Shown here: positions 18,134 to 27,443 of the stretch, in pieces
Numbering within the stretch: position 1 is the stretch's first letter
How the letters are laid out: every line of letters starts with the position of its first letter
Assembly (NCBI GenBank): GCA_026706665.1
Contig: JAPOYI010000130.1
Location: 1 to 42,343, forward strand
Direction: 5' to 3'
DNA from: Gammaproteobacteria bacterium
GTDB taxonomy: Bacteria > Pseudomonadota > Gammaproteobacteria > Pseudomonadales > Azotimanducaceae
Length of the DNA stretch: 42,343 nucleotides
Position numbers and translations under genes: made by a program
Notes under the pieces: generated by a model
What the model saw: only the letters and a program-made list of their open reading frames with translations
The model's database searches: none
What the model was told of the DNA's origin: nothing

Positions 18134-19192
18134 TCAACCGATCTGCAAATTGCGCACGAGAATCGTCACGACCATGTAAACCGACAGAATCAATAATGCG
18201 AAGGACGCCGCGACGGCCGTCAGTCCCACCGTGTTGAGCACCCCCGCCGTAACCCTGAAATGTGTCAGAACGCCTTCCCGGGCGGCGGCGCCCGTTCTCA
18301 CCATGACCTGCCTCAGGTTCTGGTGCTCGGCCAGGAGATTCAGGCGGTACACGTCCCGTCGATGGAGAAACCCCACATCCAGGGCCCGGGATACGTTGCG
18401 GCCGTCACGCAGCCGGCGGCGCATCATGTCGAAGTACATCCGCGTATACGGCGACGCATGCCGCGACACTGTCGCGAGCGCCGTGCGGATATCATGACCC
18501 GCCACCAGCAGCGTCCCCACGGACTCGATGGCATTGGCGGCGAGAAGCACTCGATAAAGGGTAAACGGCCAGATCCGGTCCAGCAATCGTCGGCCCCGGC
18601 CAGTCCAGCGCCTCAGCAGGAGACGGATTCCGACGAATGCAGTCGCTGCCGCCGCCGCCATCGCCCACCAGAAGTCCGAGATGAAGCGTCCGGTCCCATA
18701 GGTGGCCCTGGCCGGCGCGGGCCACTGATCCGGCGTGAGCTCCACGGCGAATTTCGGCCACACCTGAATCGCGAAGACGGCGTACACCGCGCACGCGAGA
18801 ACGATGTACACGCCGGGCATCACGAGTTGCCGAAGCACTCCCGAGCGCGCCTCGTGCTGGCCTCGGATGTGGCGCAGAACCGTGATCCCGTTGTCGGTAA
18901 AGTTCTCCGTCTGTTCGGCTGCGGTGATCGCGCTCACGACATCGAAACGAAACAGCCTGTCCATGGCACTCGACACGGCCCGGCCCTCGCGCAACCTGCG
19001 CAGCATGTGTCGCGCGACATGGCGGTCGAGCGGCGCGGCGGCGGTCGCGGTCAGCCGCAGCGCGTCGCGCGGCGGGACGCCGTCCGACATCAGTGCGAAT
19101 ATCCCTTCCAGAAACGCCAACTGCTTGGGCAGCGATGCGCCGAACTGGAGCAGCAGGAAGCCCTCGTCGATCCTGGCAAGAATCTCCTTCAT
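18134..19192 (-). CDS. Type IV pilus inner-membrane platform protein (PilR/GspF family)
   Basis: A 352-residue polytopic protein of the T2SSF/PilC family that couples the assembly ATPase to pilin insertion. Two homologous halves are seen: a helical cytoplasmic domain (about 15-110, including FLEGIFALMSDGVPPRDAL and LREGRAVSSAMDRL), a transmembrane pair around VMPGVYIVLACAVYAVFAI and WWAMAAAAATAFVGIRLLL, a second cytoplasmic domain (about 220-315, with GTLLVAGHDIRTAL and LRDGRNVSRAL), and a final helix TAVAASFALLILSVYMVVTI. Its ATG overlaps the ATPase stop as ATGA, so motor and platform are translated in step. Confidence 0.85.
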   Translation of the reverse strand: MKEILARIDEGFLLLQFGASLPKQLAFLEGIFALMSDGVPPRDALRLTATAAAPLDRHVARHMLRRLREGRAVSSAMDRLFRFDVVSAITAAEQTENFTDNGITVLRHIRGQHEARSGVLRQLVMPGVYIVLACAVYAVFAIQVWPKFAVELTPDQWPAPARATYGTGRFISDFWWAMAAAAATAFVGIRLLLRRWTGRGRRLLDRIWPFTLYRVLLAANAIESVGTLLVAGHDIRTALATVSRHASPYTRMYFDMMRRRLRDGRNVSRALDVGFLHRRDVYRLNLLAEHQNLRQVMVRTGAAAREGVLTHFRVTAGVLNTVGLTAVAASFALLILSVYMVVTILVRNLQIG

Positions 19193-20919
19193 GCGTCCGC
19201 CTCTTCCGCTTCGTCACCGACAAGCTCTGCACGCTCGCGGTAGTCGAAGACGGGCGTTTGCGTCGCGTCCAGCCGGCCCGCCGCGCGCTCGGCATCCACC
19301 GGGTCGACGCGTCCGGCGCGTACGTGCCTGAGCATGTGGTCGGTAATGGGTCGCCAGCCATGAGCGGAAAGGTGCTGGCGCCAGCGCAGCGGATCGCGGT
19401 TGCGGATGAAGTCGAGCGACGTCTCGTCGATCATCACCATCTCCGCCGCGAGGAGGCGGCCGACTATGCCGGAGTTGCTGCACTCGGCACATCCGGAACC
19501 ACGCACGAAAACACGCTCCATCTGCTCCGCGAACAGGCGGGAAAAGCGATGGCGCGAATCCCGGTCCACGTATTCCGCCTCGGCGAATGGCGTCTTGCAG
19601 GCCCGGCACAGTTCCGGGACCAGGCGCTGGTTGATCAGCAGGACAAGGAAGTTGGGATCGCACAGCAGCGAATGATCGACACCCAGATCCTCCATGCGCG
19701 ACGGCACCGTCAGGACGTTCGAGGCGTGCAGCGTCGTGATGGTCAGCTTGCCCGCCGTCACCAGGTCCTTGATGGAGTCCGCGGTCTCCCTGTCCTTGAT
19801 CTCGCCGAGCACGTTTATGTTGGAGTCCCAACGGTTCAACCCTCCCCGCAGGTTCTCCCAGCCGCCGTGATCGGTGATGTCGGAGATGGCGATGTGCGTC
19901 ACGTTCGGCAGTTCCCGTTCCACGGGTTCTTCCAGGGAAACGACCTTGAGTGACTCCGGAAGCGTCTCCAGAACGGCGCTCATGGAAGTGCTCTTGCCAG
20001 AACCGGTCGGCCCGGAGAAGACGATAACGCCGTACGGCCGGCCGAATGCCTCGCGCAACAGGTCGCGCTGCAACCGCGTATACCCGAGGTCCTCCAGGGG
20101 CCAGGCTTCCGCATCCGGGCGCCAGATCCGCACGAAGATGTCGACGCCCCGGATATCCGGCGCGGTGGCGAAGCGGGTCGCGACCGTCTGACCGCGCACC
20201 GGGAACTGCGCCGAGGCGTTGAGCGGCATGTAGGTATTGAACTGGAGCGCGCCGCGCTTCGCCTCGGCGTTGAAAAGGTAGTTGCCAATGGCGATAGTCT
20301 CTCGCGCCGAGATGCGGTCGTATTCGATCATCTGGCCGTTGACGCGAAAACGTATGCTGGCTTCGCTACCACGCATCTCGAAGTGGATGTCGGACGCGTC
20401 GCGGTTGACGGCAGCATCGAGGATCGACAGGAACAACCGCGACACGTCCGTTTCCGTGCGGTCGTCCTCGATCAGCATATCGTCGCCGATCTCTTCTTCG
20501 TCGAGCCGCCTGAGAGCGGCCCGCACCACCTCGGACATGGCGGGCCGCACCTGGAAGGGAATCCGTTTCAGTCCCATCAGCGCCCTGGCAGCTTCCACCT
20601 GGGGAGCGTCGGGATCGGCAGTGATGATGGAGCCGTCCTCCATGATGCAGAGCCTTCCGTCCGCGCTGTCCCGCAACCAGGCCTGCAGGGACATGGCCGG
20701 CTGCTGCGTGACCAGGTCCTCGCGCACAAGGATCGGCGTCACGCCCCAGGTCGCGGCGAGCCGCTGGATGCGATCCACCTCCAGCTCCACGACGGACTCG
20801 TCGACCATGTGGTCCGTCTCGCCGGCAGCGCTCGTTTCACCTGTCACGGGTGCCGCGCCATCCTCCCGTTCGGGCAAGATGTCCAGTGATCGGCGTTGAT
20901 TCTCCGCGATGTCGCTCAT
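19189..20919 (-). CDS. Pilus assembly ATPase (PilQ/GspE family)
   Basis: A 576-residue secretion-superfamily ATPase that powers pilin polymerisation from the cytoplasmic face. The Walker A motif GPTGSGKST is at 303-311, the Asp-box region VVSLEEPVER at 326-335, Walker B and flank INVLGEIKDRETA at 368-380, and the His box TTLHASN at 395-401. A zinc-binding tetracysteine (C438-x2-C441, C477-x2-C480) marks it as an extension (PilB/GspE) rather than a retraction (PilT) ATPase. The chosen ATG at 20917-20919 overlaps the upstream stop as ATGA. The N-terminal 130 residues resemble an MshEN/GspE N domain only loosely. Confidence 0.9.
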   Translation of the reverse strand: MSDIAENQRRSLDILPEREDGAAPVTGETSAAGETDHMVDESVVELEVDRIQRLAATWGVTPILVREDLVTQQPAMSLQAWLRDSADGRLCIMEDGSIITADPDAPQVEAARALMGLKRIPFQVRPAMSEVVRAALRRLDEEEIGDDMLIEDDRTETDVSRLFLSILDAAVNRDASDIHFEMRGSEASIRFRVNGQMIEYDRISARETIAIGNYLFNAEAKRGALQFNTYMPLNASAQFPVRGQTVATRFATAPDIRGVDIFVRIWRPDAEAWPLEDLGYTRLQRDLLREAFGRPYGVIVFSGPTGSGKSTSMSAVLETLPESLKVVSLEEPVERELPNVTHIAISDITDHGGWENLRGGLNRWDSNINVLGEIKDRETADSIKDLVTAGKLTITTLHASNVLTVPSRMEDLGVDHSLLCDPNFLVLLINQRLVPELCRACKTPFAEAEYVDRDSRHRFSRLFAEQMERVFVRGSGCAECSNSGIVGRLLAAEMVMIDETSLDFIRNRDPLRWRQHLSAHGWRPITDHMLRHVRAGRVDPVDAERAAGRLDATQTPVFDYRERAELVGDEAEEADA

Positions 20920-21626
20920 TGCGAGGTCTGCGGGGTCCTTTCGACGGGGCTGTAGAGTCCCCGAATCGCTCTCTGCGCGCCGCACTGCAGGACAACGCTT
21001 CCGGAAAGGGTCTGCCCCACGCTGCAACGGCTGTTCCCGATCGTTTCACCGGCGCCAACGTCGTAGTACGCGCCGTCAAGGAAGACGGTGACCTGACCCG
21101 CCTGGTCGCCCTGGCCGAGCCAATGTACCCGGGCACTCTCGAGACAGGCGCAGGAGCCCCGCGGAGTTTCGGGTTGGCCCGGTGCGGTCGCCTGGACGAT
21201 GCGTTCGTATTCTTCCGCCATTTCGGGCGAACTCTCGAGCAGTTCGCGAACATCACGGTCCACTTCCAACAGTCTTCGCAACTCGCCCAGCCGCTCGATT
21301 TTCCGCGCCACGTCAGCATCGTCGGAACCCTTCAGGTCCTCAAGTTCCCGACGCAGTTGTTCAAGTTCGATTTCACGCCGTAACTGGTTCGCTTCCAGTT
21401 GCGCCCTGATCTTGGCAGGCAACTCCGGCAGCACCGATTCGTCCACCTCCTCGGCGCGGACGCTCTCGCTCCCCGGCACGGGCAGCAGGAGCAGCGCCAC
21501 GAGCCAGACAACCGCGCGCCAGGTGCGACCTGCCGTGAACGTGCATGTCCCGGTGATGGATGACCTCCTTGCCCCAAGCACCTCGAATAGCCCAGAAAGT
21601 AAGCGAGCGCGAGCATAACAGAACAT
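20916..21626 (-). CDS. PilP-like pilus biogenesis protein; start codon uncertain
   Basis: First gene of the pilus operon. One hydrophobic segment (TWRAVVWLVALLLLPVPGS, signal peptide or anchor) is followed by a long charged coiled coil (about residues 68-145, Glu/Arg/Leu-rich) and a small C-terminal domain with four cysteines (SCACLES, NSRCSVGQ, LQCGAQ) and a GQVTVFLDGAYYDVGAGE core, like PilP of type IVb systems. The first in-frame ATG (21626) gives an implausible 35-residue leader. The best ribosome-binding site, AAGGAGGT at 21563-21570, sits 5 bases before an ATC codon (21555-21557), just ahead of the signal-like segment; an in-frame GTG lies at 21581. Confidence 0.6.
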   Translation of the reverse strand: MFCYARARLLSGLFEVLGARRSSITGTCTFTAGRTWRAVVWLVALLLLPVPGSESVRAEEVDESVLPELPAKIRAQLEANQLRREIELEQLRRELEDLKGSDDADVARKIERLGELRRLLEVDRDVRELLESSPEMAEEYERIVQATAPGQPETPRGSCACLESARVHWLGQGDQAGQVTVFLDGAYYDVGAGETIGNSRCSVGQTLSGSVVLQCGAQRAIRGLYSPVERTPQTSQ

Positions 21627-21677
21627 GGTGGCGATACCATGTGAGGAATCCGTACCCGCTGCCCGGCCACCGTCCCG

Positions 21678-22556
21678 ATGGACAATCCACCCGTCAACGC
21701 TCGCGAATCGGAGCGCCGCGCCATCCTTTTCGCGCTCGTCGCCGTCGCCCTCTGGTCGACGGTGGCGACCGGTTTCAAGCTCGGCCTGCGCGAACTCGCA
21801 CCGGTGCAACTGCTGCTTCTCGGATGCCTGATCGCGCTCGCCTTCTTCGCTGCCGCGCGGCCGTTCGTCACGGCAACGCTGACGCTGCGCCAGCACTTCA
21901 TCGCGGCGGCGCTGGGACTGCTGAATCCTTTCGCCTACTACCTCGTACTGTTCGAGGCCTACGACCGGTTGCCCGCGCAGATCGCGCAGCCGCTGAACTT
22001 CACCTGGGCCATCGCCCTGGCGCTGCTCGCGATACCCCTGCTCCGCCAACGCCTCTCGGCGCGTGGCTGGGCGGGCATCTGCGTCGGATACGCCGGCGTG
22101 GTCGTGCTGCTGACGCAGGGCGAGTTCGACGGCTTCGGCCGCTTCGATCCGGTCGGCACAGCGCTCGCGCTGTCGAGTTCCGTTATCTGGGCCATGTACT
22201 GGCTCCTGACCGTGCGGCTCGGCATTCACCCGGTACCGCTCATGCTGAACGGATTCGCCGTCGCCACCGCGGCCGTCGGCGCGATCTGCTGGATGACCGC
22301 CGGCCTGCCCGCCCTCAATCTCAGGGTCGTCGGCTACGGAGCCTGGGTCGGCCTGGTCGAGACGGGAGTCACGTTCCTGCTCTGGCACCGGGCGCTGGCG
22401 CTGACCGGCAACGCCGGCCGGCTCGGCCAGCTCATATTCCTGTCGCCCTTCCTGTCTCTGGTCCTGATCGCCAACGTCCTCGGAGAGGACATCCACGCAA
22501 GCGCTGTCGTCGCCCTTGCCATGATCGTTGGCGGCCTGGCGCTCTCCCGCCGATAG
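21678..22556 (+). CDS. EamA-family (DMT superfamily) transporter
   Basis: A 292-residue inner-membrane protein with ten hydrophobic helices arranged as two EamA repeats (about 15-145 and 160-290). The first begins RAILFALVAVALWSTVATGFKLG, the second FDPVGTALALSSSVIWAMYWLL. Members export small metabolites such as amino acids or nucleosides; the substrate cannot be read from sequence. It diverges from the pilus operon. No ribosome-binding site is evident before the ATG. The long minus-strand frame antisense to it is not a gene. Confidence 0.85.
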   Translation: MDNPPVNARESERRAILFALVAVALWSTVATGFKLGLRELAPVQLLLLGCLIALAFFAAARPFVTATLTLRQHFIAAALGLLNPFAYYLVLFEAYDRLPAQIAQPLNFTWAIALALLAIPLLRQRLSARGWAGICVGYAGVVVLLTQGEFDGFGRFDPVGTALALSSSVIWAMYWLLTVRLGIHPVPLMLNGFAVATAAVGAICWMTAGLPALNLRVVGYGAWVGLVETGVTFLLWHRALALTGNAGRLGQLIFLSPFLSLVLIANVLGEDIHASAVVALAMIVGGLALSRR

Positions 22557-22559
22557 CGC

Positions 22560-22619
22560 CATGAAATCCGCCGGCCCTTCGGGCGCGCCGTGTTTCACCC
22601 CCGCCCAAGCCCACCTACC
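22560..22619. repeat. Candidate intergenic repeat, copy A
   Basis: A GC-rich stretch beginning CATGAAATCCGCC and containing CGCCGTGTTTCACCCCCGCCC. It resembles two stretches after the sulfatase gene (36270-36302 and 36323-36369). It lies 4 bases after the transporter stop codon. Similarity was judged by eye and is imperfect. Confidence 0.3.
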
Positions 22620-22709
22620 ACCCTGCGCCTTGATCGGCACTGCGTGCCGTTCTACGGCGCAGCCTGCTAGTCCGTTTCGCTTGCCTGTCCCCGCGCACGG
22701 ATAGATCAT

Positions 22710-22740
22710 CCTGGTCCATTGCGTTGACACTCGGACCAGG
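22710..22740 (+). promoter_or_regulatory. Perfect 8-bp inverted repeat before the enolase-family gene
   Basis: CCTGGTCC (22710-22717) and GGACCAGG (22733-22740) flank a 15-base centre that includes TTGACA. The repeat ends 2 bases before the ribosome-binding site GGAGGA of the next gene. It may be an operator or an mRNA hairpin controlling translation. The remaining part of the 22557-22756 gap shows no gene. Confidence 0.5.
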
Positions 22741-22756
22741 GTGGAGGAAGCAACCG

Positions 22757-23980
22757 ATGAAGATCTCCGGGATCGATACATTCGTCGTCGACGCCGGGTG
22801 GCGACCGTGGACGTTTGTCGCCGTGCGCACCGACGCCGACATCACCGGCTACGGCGAGTGCTCCGACGGGCGGATGCCCCATAGCGTCGCAGCGGCTGCC
22901 AAGGAATTCGAAAAGATGCTCCTGGGCGAGGACCCGCGTCCGGTGGAGGCGCGATACTGGGACCTGTATCGCATGTCGCGGCAAAGTCCCGGCGGGATCG
23001 CCGCGAAGGCCATCGCGGGCATCGAACTCGCCTTGTGGGACATCAAGGCGAAGGCGCTCGGCGTACCGGTGTACGAACTGCTCGGGGGGCCCATCCGGCG
23101 TCGCCAGCGCGTCTACTGGTCTCACTGCGGAACGTCCCGTGCGCGCAACGCGGACATCATCGGCGTACCGCCGCTTCGGACCTGGGACGACATCAGCGCG
23201 TTGGGAAGGGAAGTGGCCGACCGCGGGTTCACGGCACTGAAGACGAACATCGTCTATCCGGGCGACCCGGCAAGAGTCTACTTTGGCGGTTTTGGCGGCG
23301 GCCAGGGCACCACCGACGGCACCATAGACAACGCTACGATAGACCACATCCGCACGCTGATCGGAACATTCAGGGATGCGGTCGGGCCGAACATCGATAT
23401 CGCGCTCGACCTGAATTTCAACTTCCGCGTGGAAGCGGCGACACGCATCTGCAGGGCGCTTGAAGACCTGCGCATGATGTGGGTCGAGATAGACATGTAC
23501 GAACCCGATGGCCTGCGGGAAATCCGAGATGCGACCAGCGTAACGGTCTGCTCCGGCGAGAACCTTTTCGGTCCTCGCGACTACCGGCGCTACTTCGAGG
23601 CCCGCTCCATGGACGTGTGCATGATCGACCTTCCCTGGAACGGTTTCGGCCCCGCGAAAAAGGTCGCCGACATGGCGGAGACGTTCGAGGTCAACTGCGC
23701 GCCGCACAACTACTACAGCCATCTGTCGACCCTTCACTCGATGCATCTCTGCGCCGTGATTCCGAACGTTCGCATCTGCGAGATCGACATCGACGACGTG
23801 CCGTGGAAGGACGACCTCATCACCGAGAAAATGGAATTCGATCACGGCGACGTGCTGATCCCCGACCGCCCGGGATGGGGAGCAGACCTGAACGAGGACG
23901 TCGCCCGCGCCCACGTCTGGGACAGGGGACGGCCACCGGGATACATGAACCGGATGGGCAACGCCCGCCCCAACGCATAG
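22757..23980 (+). CDS. Enolase-superfamily (mandelate racemase/sugar-acid dehydratase-like) enzyme
   Basis: A 407-residue enzyme of the MR_MLE family. The N-terminal capping domain has GYGECSDGRMPHSV and AIAGIELALWDIKAKALGVPVYELLGG. In the barrel the metal ligands are seen as DLNFNFR (Asp), WVEIDMYEPD (Glu) and CSGENLFG (Glu). CAPHNYYSHLST supplies the His expected of the mandelate-racemase subgroup; the lysine strand reads ALKTN. Such enzymes dehydrate or racemise acid sugars after abstracting an alpha proton; the substrate is unknown. Start chosen at 22757 (GGAGGA 9 bases upstream), not the open frame at 22724. Followed after 22 bases by a VOC gene, likely co-transcribed. Confidence 0.85.
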   Translation: MKISGIDTFVVDAGWRPWTFVAVRTDADITGYGECSDGRMPHSVAAAAKEFEKMLLGEDPRPVEARYWDLYRMSRQSPGGIAAKAIAGIELALWDIKAKALGVPVYELLGGPIRRRQRVYWSHCGTSRARNADIIGVPPLRTWDDISALGREVADRGFTALKTNIVYPGDPARVYFGGFGGGQGTTDGTIDNATIDHIRTLIGTFRDAVGPNIDIALDLNFNFRVEAATRICRALEDLRMMWVEIDMYEPDGLREIRDATSVTVCSGENLFGPRDYRRYFEARSMDVCMIDLPWNGFGPAKKVADMAETFEVNCAPHNYYSHLSTLHSMHLCAVIPNVRICEIDIDDVPWKDDLITEKMEFDHGDVLIPDRPGWGADLNEDVARAHVWDRGRPPGYMNRMGNARPNA

Positions 23981-24002
23981 CATCCGCCACCCGGGAGGGA
24001 CG

Positions 24003-24779
24003 ATGATCATCCAACTGCGCCAGATCTGCCTGATCGCCCGCGAACTCGCGCCGGCGATAGACAATCTCACCCACGTTTTCGGCATCAGGTCGTGCTTCGT
24101 CGATCCCGGGGTGGGCCAATGGGGCATCGAGAACACGCTCATGCCGATCGGACGCAACTTCCTCGAGGTGGTGGCGCCCGTCGAAGACGGCACCGCCGGC
24201 GGACGATACCTCGACCGGCGGGGCGGCGACGGCGGTTACATGGTGATCACCCAGGGCGCCGAGAAGGCGACGCAGCTGGCAGCGCGCCAGCGTGCGCTCG
24301 ATCGCGGCGTGCGCATCGCCATGGAGTCGCAGCGGGAGAACTGGAACATCTGCCAGCTGCATCCGCGCGACATGATCGCGTCGTTCCTGGAGATCGACTG
24401 GGACCGGCACGACGACTTCAACGGCAACTGGATGCCCGCCGGAGGAACCGGATGGGAGGACAAGGTTGCCCAGGACGTGACGGTGGACTACCTCGCCGTA
24501 GAACTGCAGGGTCCGGATCCGATCGCGATAGCGGAGCTCTGGGGCCATGTCACCGATCTGCCCGTGACCCGCGACGGCGCCGTGCCGAGTATCGCGCTCA
24601 ACAACGTCACCCTGCGCTTCGTGGAGGCGACGGATGGGCGCGGGCCTGGTTTGGGCGGCATCGATCTCGCGGTACGGGATCGGGACAGGATTCTCGCCGC
24701 GGCAAAACAGCGCAACTGCTACGTGGCGGATGACCGGGTAGACGTCTGCGGCGTGCGCTGGACCCTCGTGGACGTGTGA
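24003..24779 (+). CDS. VOC (glyoxalase/dioxygenase-fold) protein
   Basis: A 258-residue protein with a VOC-type N-terminal module: LRQICLIARELAPAIDNLTHVFGIR, then NTLMPIGRNFLEVVAPV and GGYMVITQGAE. The second half (from about 160, VDYLAVELQGPDPIAIAELWGHV) looks like another VOC module, giving a two-domain fold. Metal ligands cannot be fixed with certainty. A strong ribosome-binding site (GGGAGGG) precedes the ATG. It probably works in the same catabolic pathway as the dehydratase in front. It converges on typA with 17 bases between stops. Confidence 0.7.
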   Translation: MIIQLRQICLIARELAPAIDNLTHVFGIRSCFVDPGVGQWGIENTLMPIGRNFLEVVAPVEDGTAGGRYLDRRGGDGGYMVITQGAEKATQLAARQRALDRGVRIAMESQRENWNICQLHPRDMIASFLEIDWDRHDDFNGNWMPAGGTGWEDKVAQDVTVDYLAVELQGPDPIAIAELWGHVTDLPVTRDGAVPSIALNNVTLRFVEATDGRGPGLGGIDLAVRDRDRILAAAKQRNCYVADDRVDVCGVRWTLVDV

Positions 24780-24796
24780 CCCGGGCTTGCCGTCAC

Positions 24797-26623
24797 CTAC
24801 CGCCCGCGAGCAGCCAGGACCTCCGCTCCCGCCCGGCGGCGGGCGCTCTCGCGCAAGTGCCGTTTGCGAATGCGGATCGATGCCGGGGTGACCTCGACGA
24901 GTTCGTCGTCGTCGATGAACTCGAGGGCCTGTTCCAGCGACAGTTCCATCGGCGCGGCCAGCAGGATGTTCTCGTCGCTTCCCGCGGCCCGGATATTGGT
25001 GAGTTTCTTCTCCCGCAGCGGATTGACCGTCAGGTCATTTGAACGCTGGTGGACACCCACGACCATGCCTTCGTACAGCTCGTCCCCGGGACGCACCAGC
25101 AGGCGCCCGCGCGCCTGCAGGTTGAAGAGCGCGTAGCCGACGGCCCTGCCGGTTTCCTTGGATATCAGCGCGCCCGCCTTGCGTCCCGTCTCCAGCCCGG
25201 GAACCACCGGACCGTAGCCGGCCGAGGAAAAGCTCATGATGCCCGTACCCGACGTGAGCGACGTGAATACCGCGCGAAAGCCCAGGAGCGCTCTCGTCGC
25301 CAGTTTGCTGACAAGCCGGATGCGGCCCGCGCCGTCGTGCTGCAGGTCGACCAGTTCGCCCTTGCGCTCGCCCAGGGCCTCCATCAGCCGCCCCTGGTGA
25401 TCCGCTTCGATGTCGAAGGCCACGGTCTCGAACGGCTCGAGGCGCTCCCCGTCGACAGCGCGCATGATGACCGTCGGCCGTGAGACAGCGCATTCGTACC
25501 CCTCCCGGCGCATCGTCTCGAGCAATACCGAAAGATGAAGCTCGCCGCGGCCGGAAACCTTGAACTGGTCCAGGTCGTCGGTCTCCTCGACACGCAGCGC
25601 AACGTTGTGCGAGGCCTCCTGCAGCAGCCGGTCCCTGATCTGACGGCTCGTCAGGAACCTGCCTTCGCGACCGGCGAACGGACTCGTATTGACCCGGAAC
25701 ATCATGGTCAGGGTCGGTTCATCCACGGCCAGCGGCGGGAGTGGATCGATGGCATTGACGTCGCAGACGGTGTCGGACACCCCGATGTCGTCGATACCGG
25801 TAATGCAGACGATGTCACCGGCCGAGGCCGATGGCAGCTCGATCCGCGCGAGGCCCCGGTTCGCGTGTACCGATAGCACCCTGGCGCGGCGGGCGACCCC
25901 GTCCGCGTTCACCACCGCCACCGGCATGCGCGGCGTCACGGTGCCCCGCATCACGCGTCCGATGCCGACGACCCCCACGTAGGTCGAGTAGTCGAGCGTG
26001 CTGACCTGCATCTGGAGCGGTCCTTCGACATCGGTCTTCGGTGGGCGCGCGCACTCCACCACGAGATCGAGCAGCGGCGTCATGTCGTCCGCCATTCGCT
26101 CGGGATCCGGGCCCGCGATACCGCGCGTGGCCGACGTGAACGCCACCGGAAAGTCGAGTTGCGACTCGCTCGCGCCAAGTCGGTCGAACAGGTCGAAAAC
26201 CTCGTCGACGACCCGATGCGGCGCCGCGCTGTCACGGTCGATCTTGTTGACCACCAGTATGGGGTCGAGACCCGCCGCGAACGCCTTGCTGGTGACGAAA
26301 CGGGTCTGCGGCATCGGCCCCTCCACCGCATCGACGACCAGCAATACCGAGTCGACCATCGACATGATCCGCTCCACCTCGCCGCCGAAATCCGTATGCC
26401 CCGGCGTGTCGACGATGTTGATACGGCATCCGGCGTGCTCCACGGATGTCGTCTTCGAGAGGATCGTAATGCCGCGCTCCCGTTCCAGTTCGTTGCTGTC
26501 GAGCGCTCGCTCGGCGATTTCGACCCGAGAGGAAGGATTGGCCGTCTGTCGCAGCAGGCAGTCCACCAGCGTGGTCTTGCCGTGGTCGACATGGGCGATG
26601 ATGGCGACGTTGCGGATTTCCAT
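24797..26623 (-). CDS. typA: Translational GTPase TypA/BipA
   Basis: A 608-residue ribosome-associated GTPase of the EF-G class involved in ribosome assembly and stress adaptation. G motifs are [12 protein letters not shown] (residues 10-21), the RGITILSK switch I region, [15 protein letters not shown] (G3) and VNKIDRDSA (G4). The EF-G-like domains and the BipA-specific C-terminal part follow, including [20 protein letters not shown] and [20 protein letters not shown]. The length is normal for the family. It lies 50 bases after the yceH-like gene on the same strand. Confidence 0.96.
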   Translation of the reverse strand: MEIRNVAIIAHVDHGKTTLVDCLLRQTANPSSRVEIAERALDSNELERERGITILSKTTSVEHAGCRINIVDTPGHTDFGGEVERIMSMVDSVLLVVDAVEGPMPQTRFVTSKAFAAGLDPILVVNKIDRDSAAPHRVVDEVFDLFDRLGASESQLDFPVAFTSATRGIAGPDPERMADDMTPLLDLVVECARPPKTDVEGPLQMQVSTLDYSTYVGVVGIGRVMRGTVTPRMPVAVVNADGVARRARVLSVHANRGLARIELPSASAGDIVCITGIDDIGVSDTVCDVNAIDPLPPLAVDEPTLTMMFRVNTSPFAGREGRFLTSRQIRDRLLQEASHNVALRVEETDDLDQFKVSGRGELHLSVLLETMRREGYECAVSRPTVIMRAVDGERLEPFETVAFDIEADHQGRLMEALGERKGELVDLQHDGAGRIRLVSKLATRALLGFRAVFTSLTSGTGIMSFSSAGYGPVVPGLETGRKAGALISKETGRAVGYALFNLQARGRLLVRPGDELYEGMVVGVHQRSNDLTVNPLREKKLTNIRAAGSDENILLAAPMELSLEQALEFIDDDELVEVTPASIRIRKRHLRESARRRAGAEVLAARGR

Positions 26624-26673
26624 GGAGCGTCGGGGTCCGGGGCGGGGGCCGTGCGCAGCGCATTATGTCCGAA

Positions 26674-27330
26674 TCAGCGCGGTTGCGTGGCCGACAGTTG
26701 CCCCTTCAGCGCCCCCAATTCAAGTTCCAGTGCGTCAACTCGGGCTTCCAGCACCGCCAGGCGGCTCGCTCGCGGCGCCGACGGCTCGACCCCGGGTCCA
26801 TCCGCCGGCACCGATTCGATCTCCCCGGCGAACAGGTGCGCATATTGATGATCCCGACGGCCCGGCACTCGCGCCAATCGCGCGACGACCGGTCCGCCTT
26901 CGCGGCCCGGATCCAGCAACCCGAGCAGGGTGACGGTCACCGCCGCATTGTCGGCGAAGCCATGCAAACGACCACTCCGATTGCGCAGTTCCCCGGGCGT
27001 CTGCGGGCCACGCAACAGCAGCAAACATACGACGGCGTACTCGTCGCCAGTGAACTGGAAATCGCTGAACGGCGTGTTGCAGAGGCGTTGCCGATACTTC
27101 AATACGCCGGTCCTGAAATTCTCCTCGCTGACCACGAGGCTCTTGTCTTCCAGGTCGCGCGCGGTGCGCTGCACGGTGCCCCGGTCCAGCGTCATGACCG
27201 GGTCCCGGCTCGACTTCTGGTTGCAGGCCGCCATCAGGGCGTTCAGCGTCAGCGGGCATTGATCCGGCGTGACAACCGCCTTCTCCATCAGACAGCCGAC
27301 GATGCGCGTCTCGTCAAGGGTGAGTTCCAT
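26674..27330 (-). CDS. YceH-family (DUF480) winged-helix protein
   Basis: A 218-residue protein of the YceH/DUF480 family, which has two winged-helix domains and no established function. Family signatures are [43 protein letters not shown] and a second domain with [27 protein letters not shown]. The C-terminus is a coiled segment ([20 protein letters not shown]). The DNA-binding-like fold suggests regulation but the target is unknown. It marks the edge of the conserved chromosome next to the eroded defence island. Confidence 0.9.
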   Translation of the reverse strand: MELTLDETRIVGCLMEKAVVTPDQCPLTLNALMAACNQKSSRDPVMTLDRGTVQRTARDLEDKSLVVSEENFRTGVLKYRQRLCNTPFSDFQFTGDEYAVVCLLLLRGPQTPGELRNRSGRLHGFADNAAVTVTLLGLLDPGREGGPVVARLARVPGRRDHQYAHLFAGEIESVPADGPGVEPSAPRASRLAVLEARVDALELELGALKGQLSATQPR

Positions 27331-27443
27331 ATGCGTGTCCGGGGCGTCGGGTTAGGCGGTCACGAACCGTAGATGGCCTGTACCCGGCGGTCAACACGAC
27401 AACGGGCAGTACCAAGCCGACCGTCGATAGAACTCGCCTGTTT

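Noticed and set aside
21627-22781. N-terminal 385 residues of the long minus-strand frame leading into the PilP-like gene
   Set aside because: This part is antisense to the EamA transporter and Gln/Arg/Asp-rich; the real gene starts near 21557-21626.
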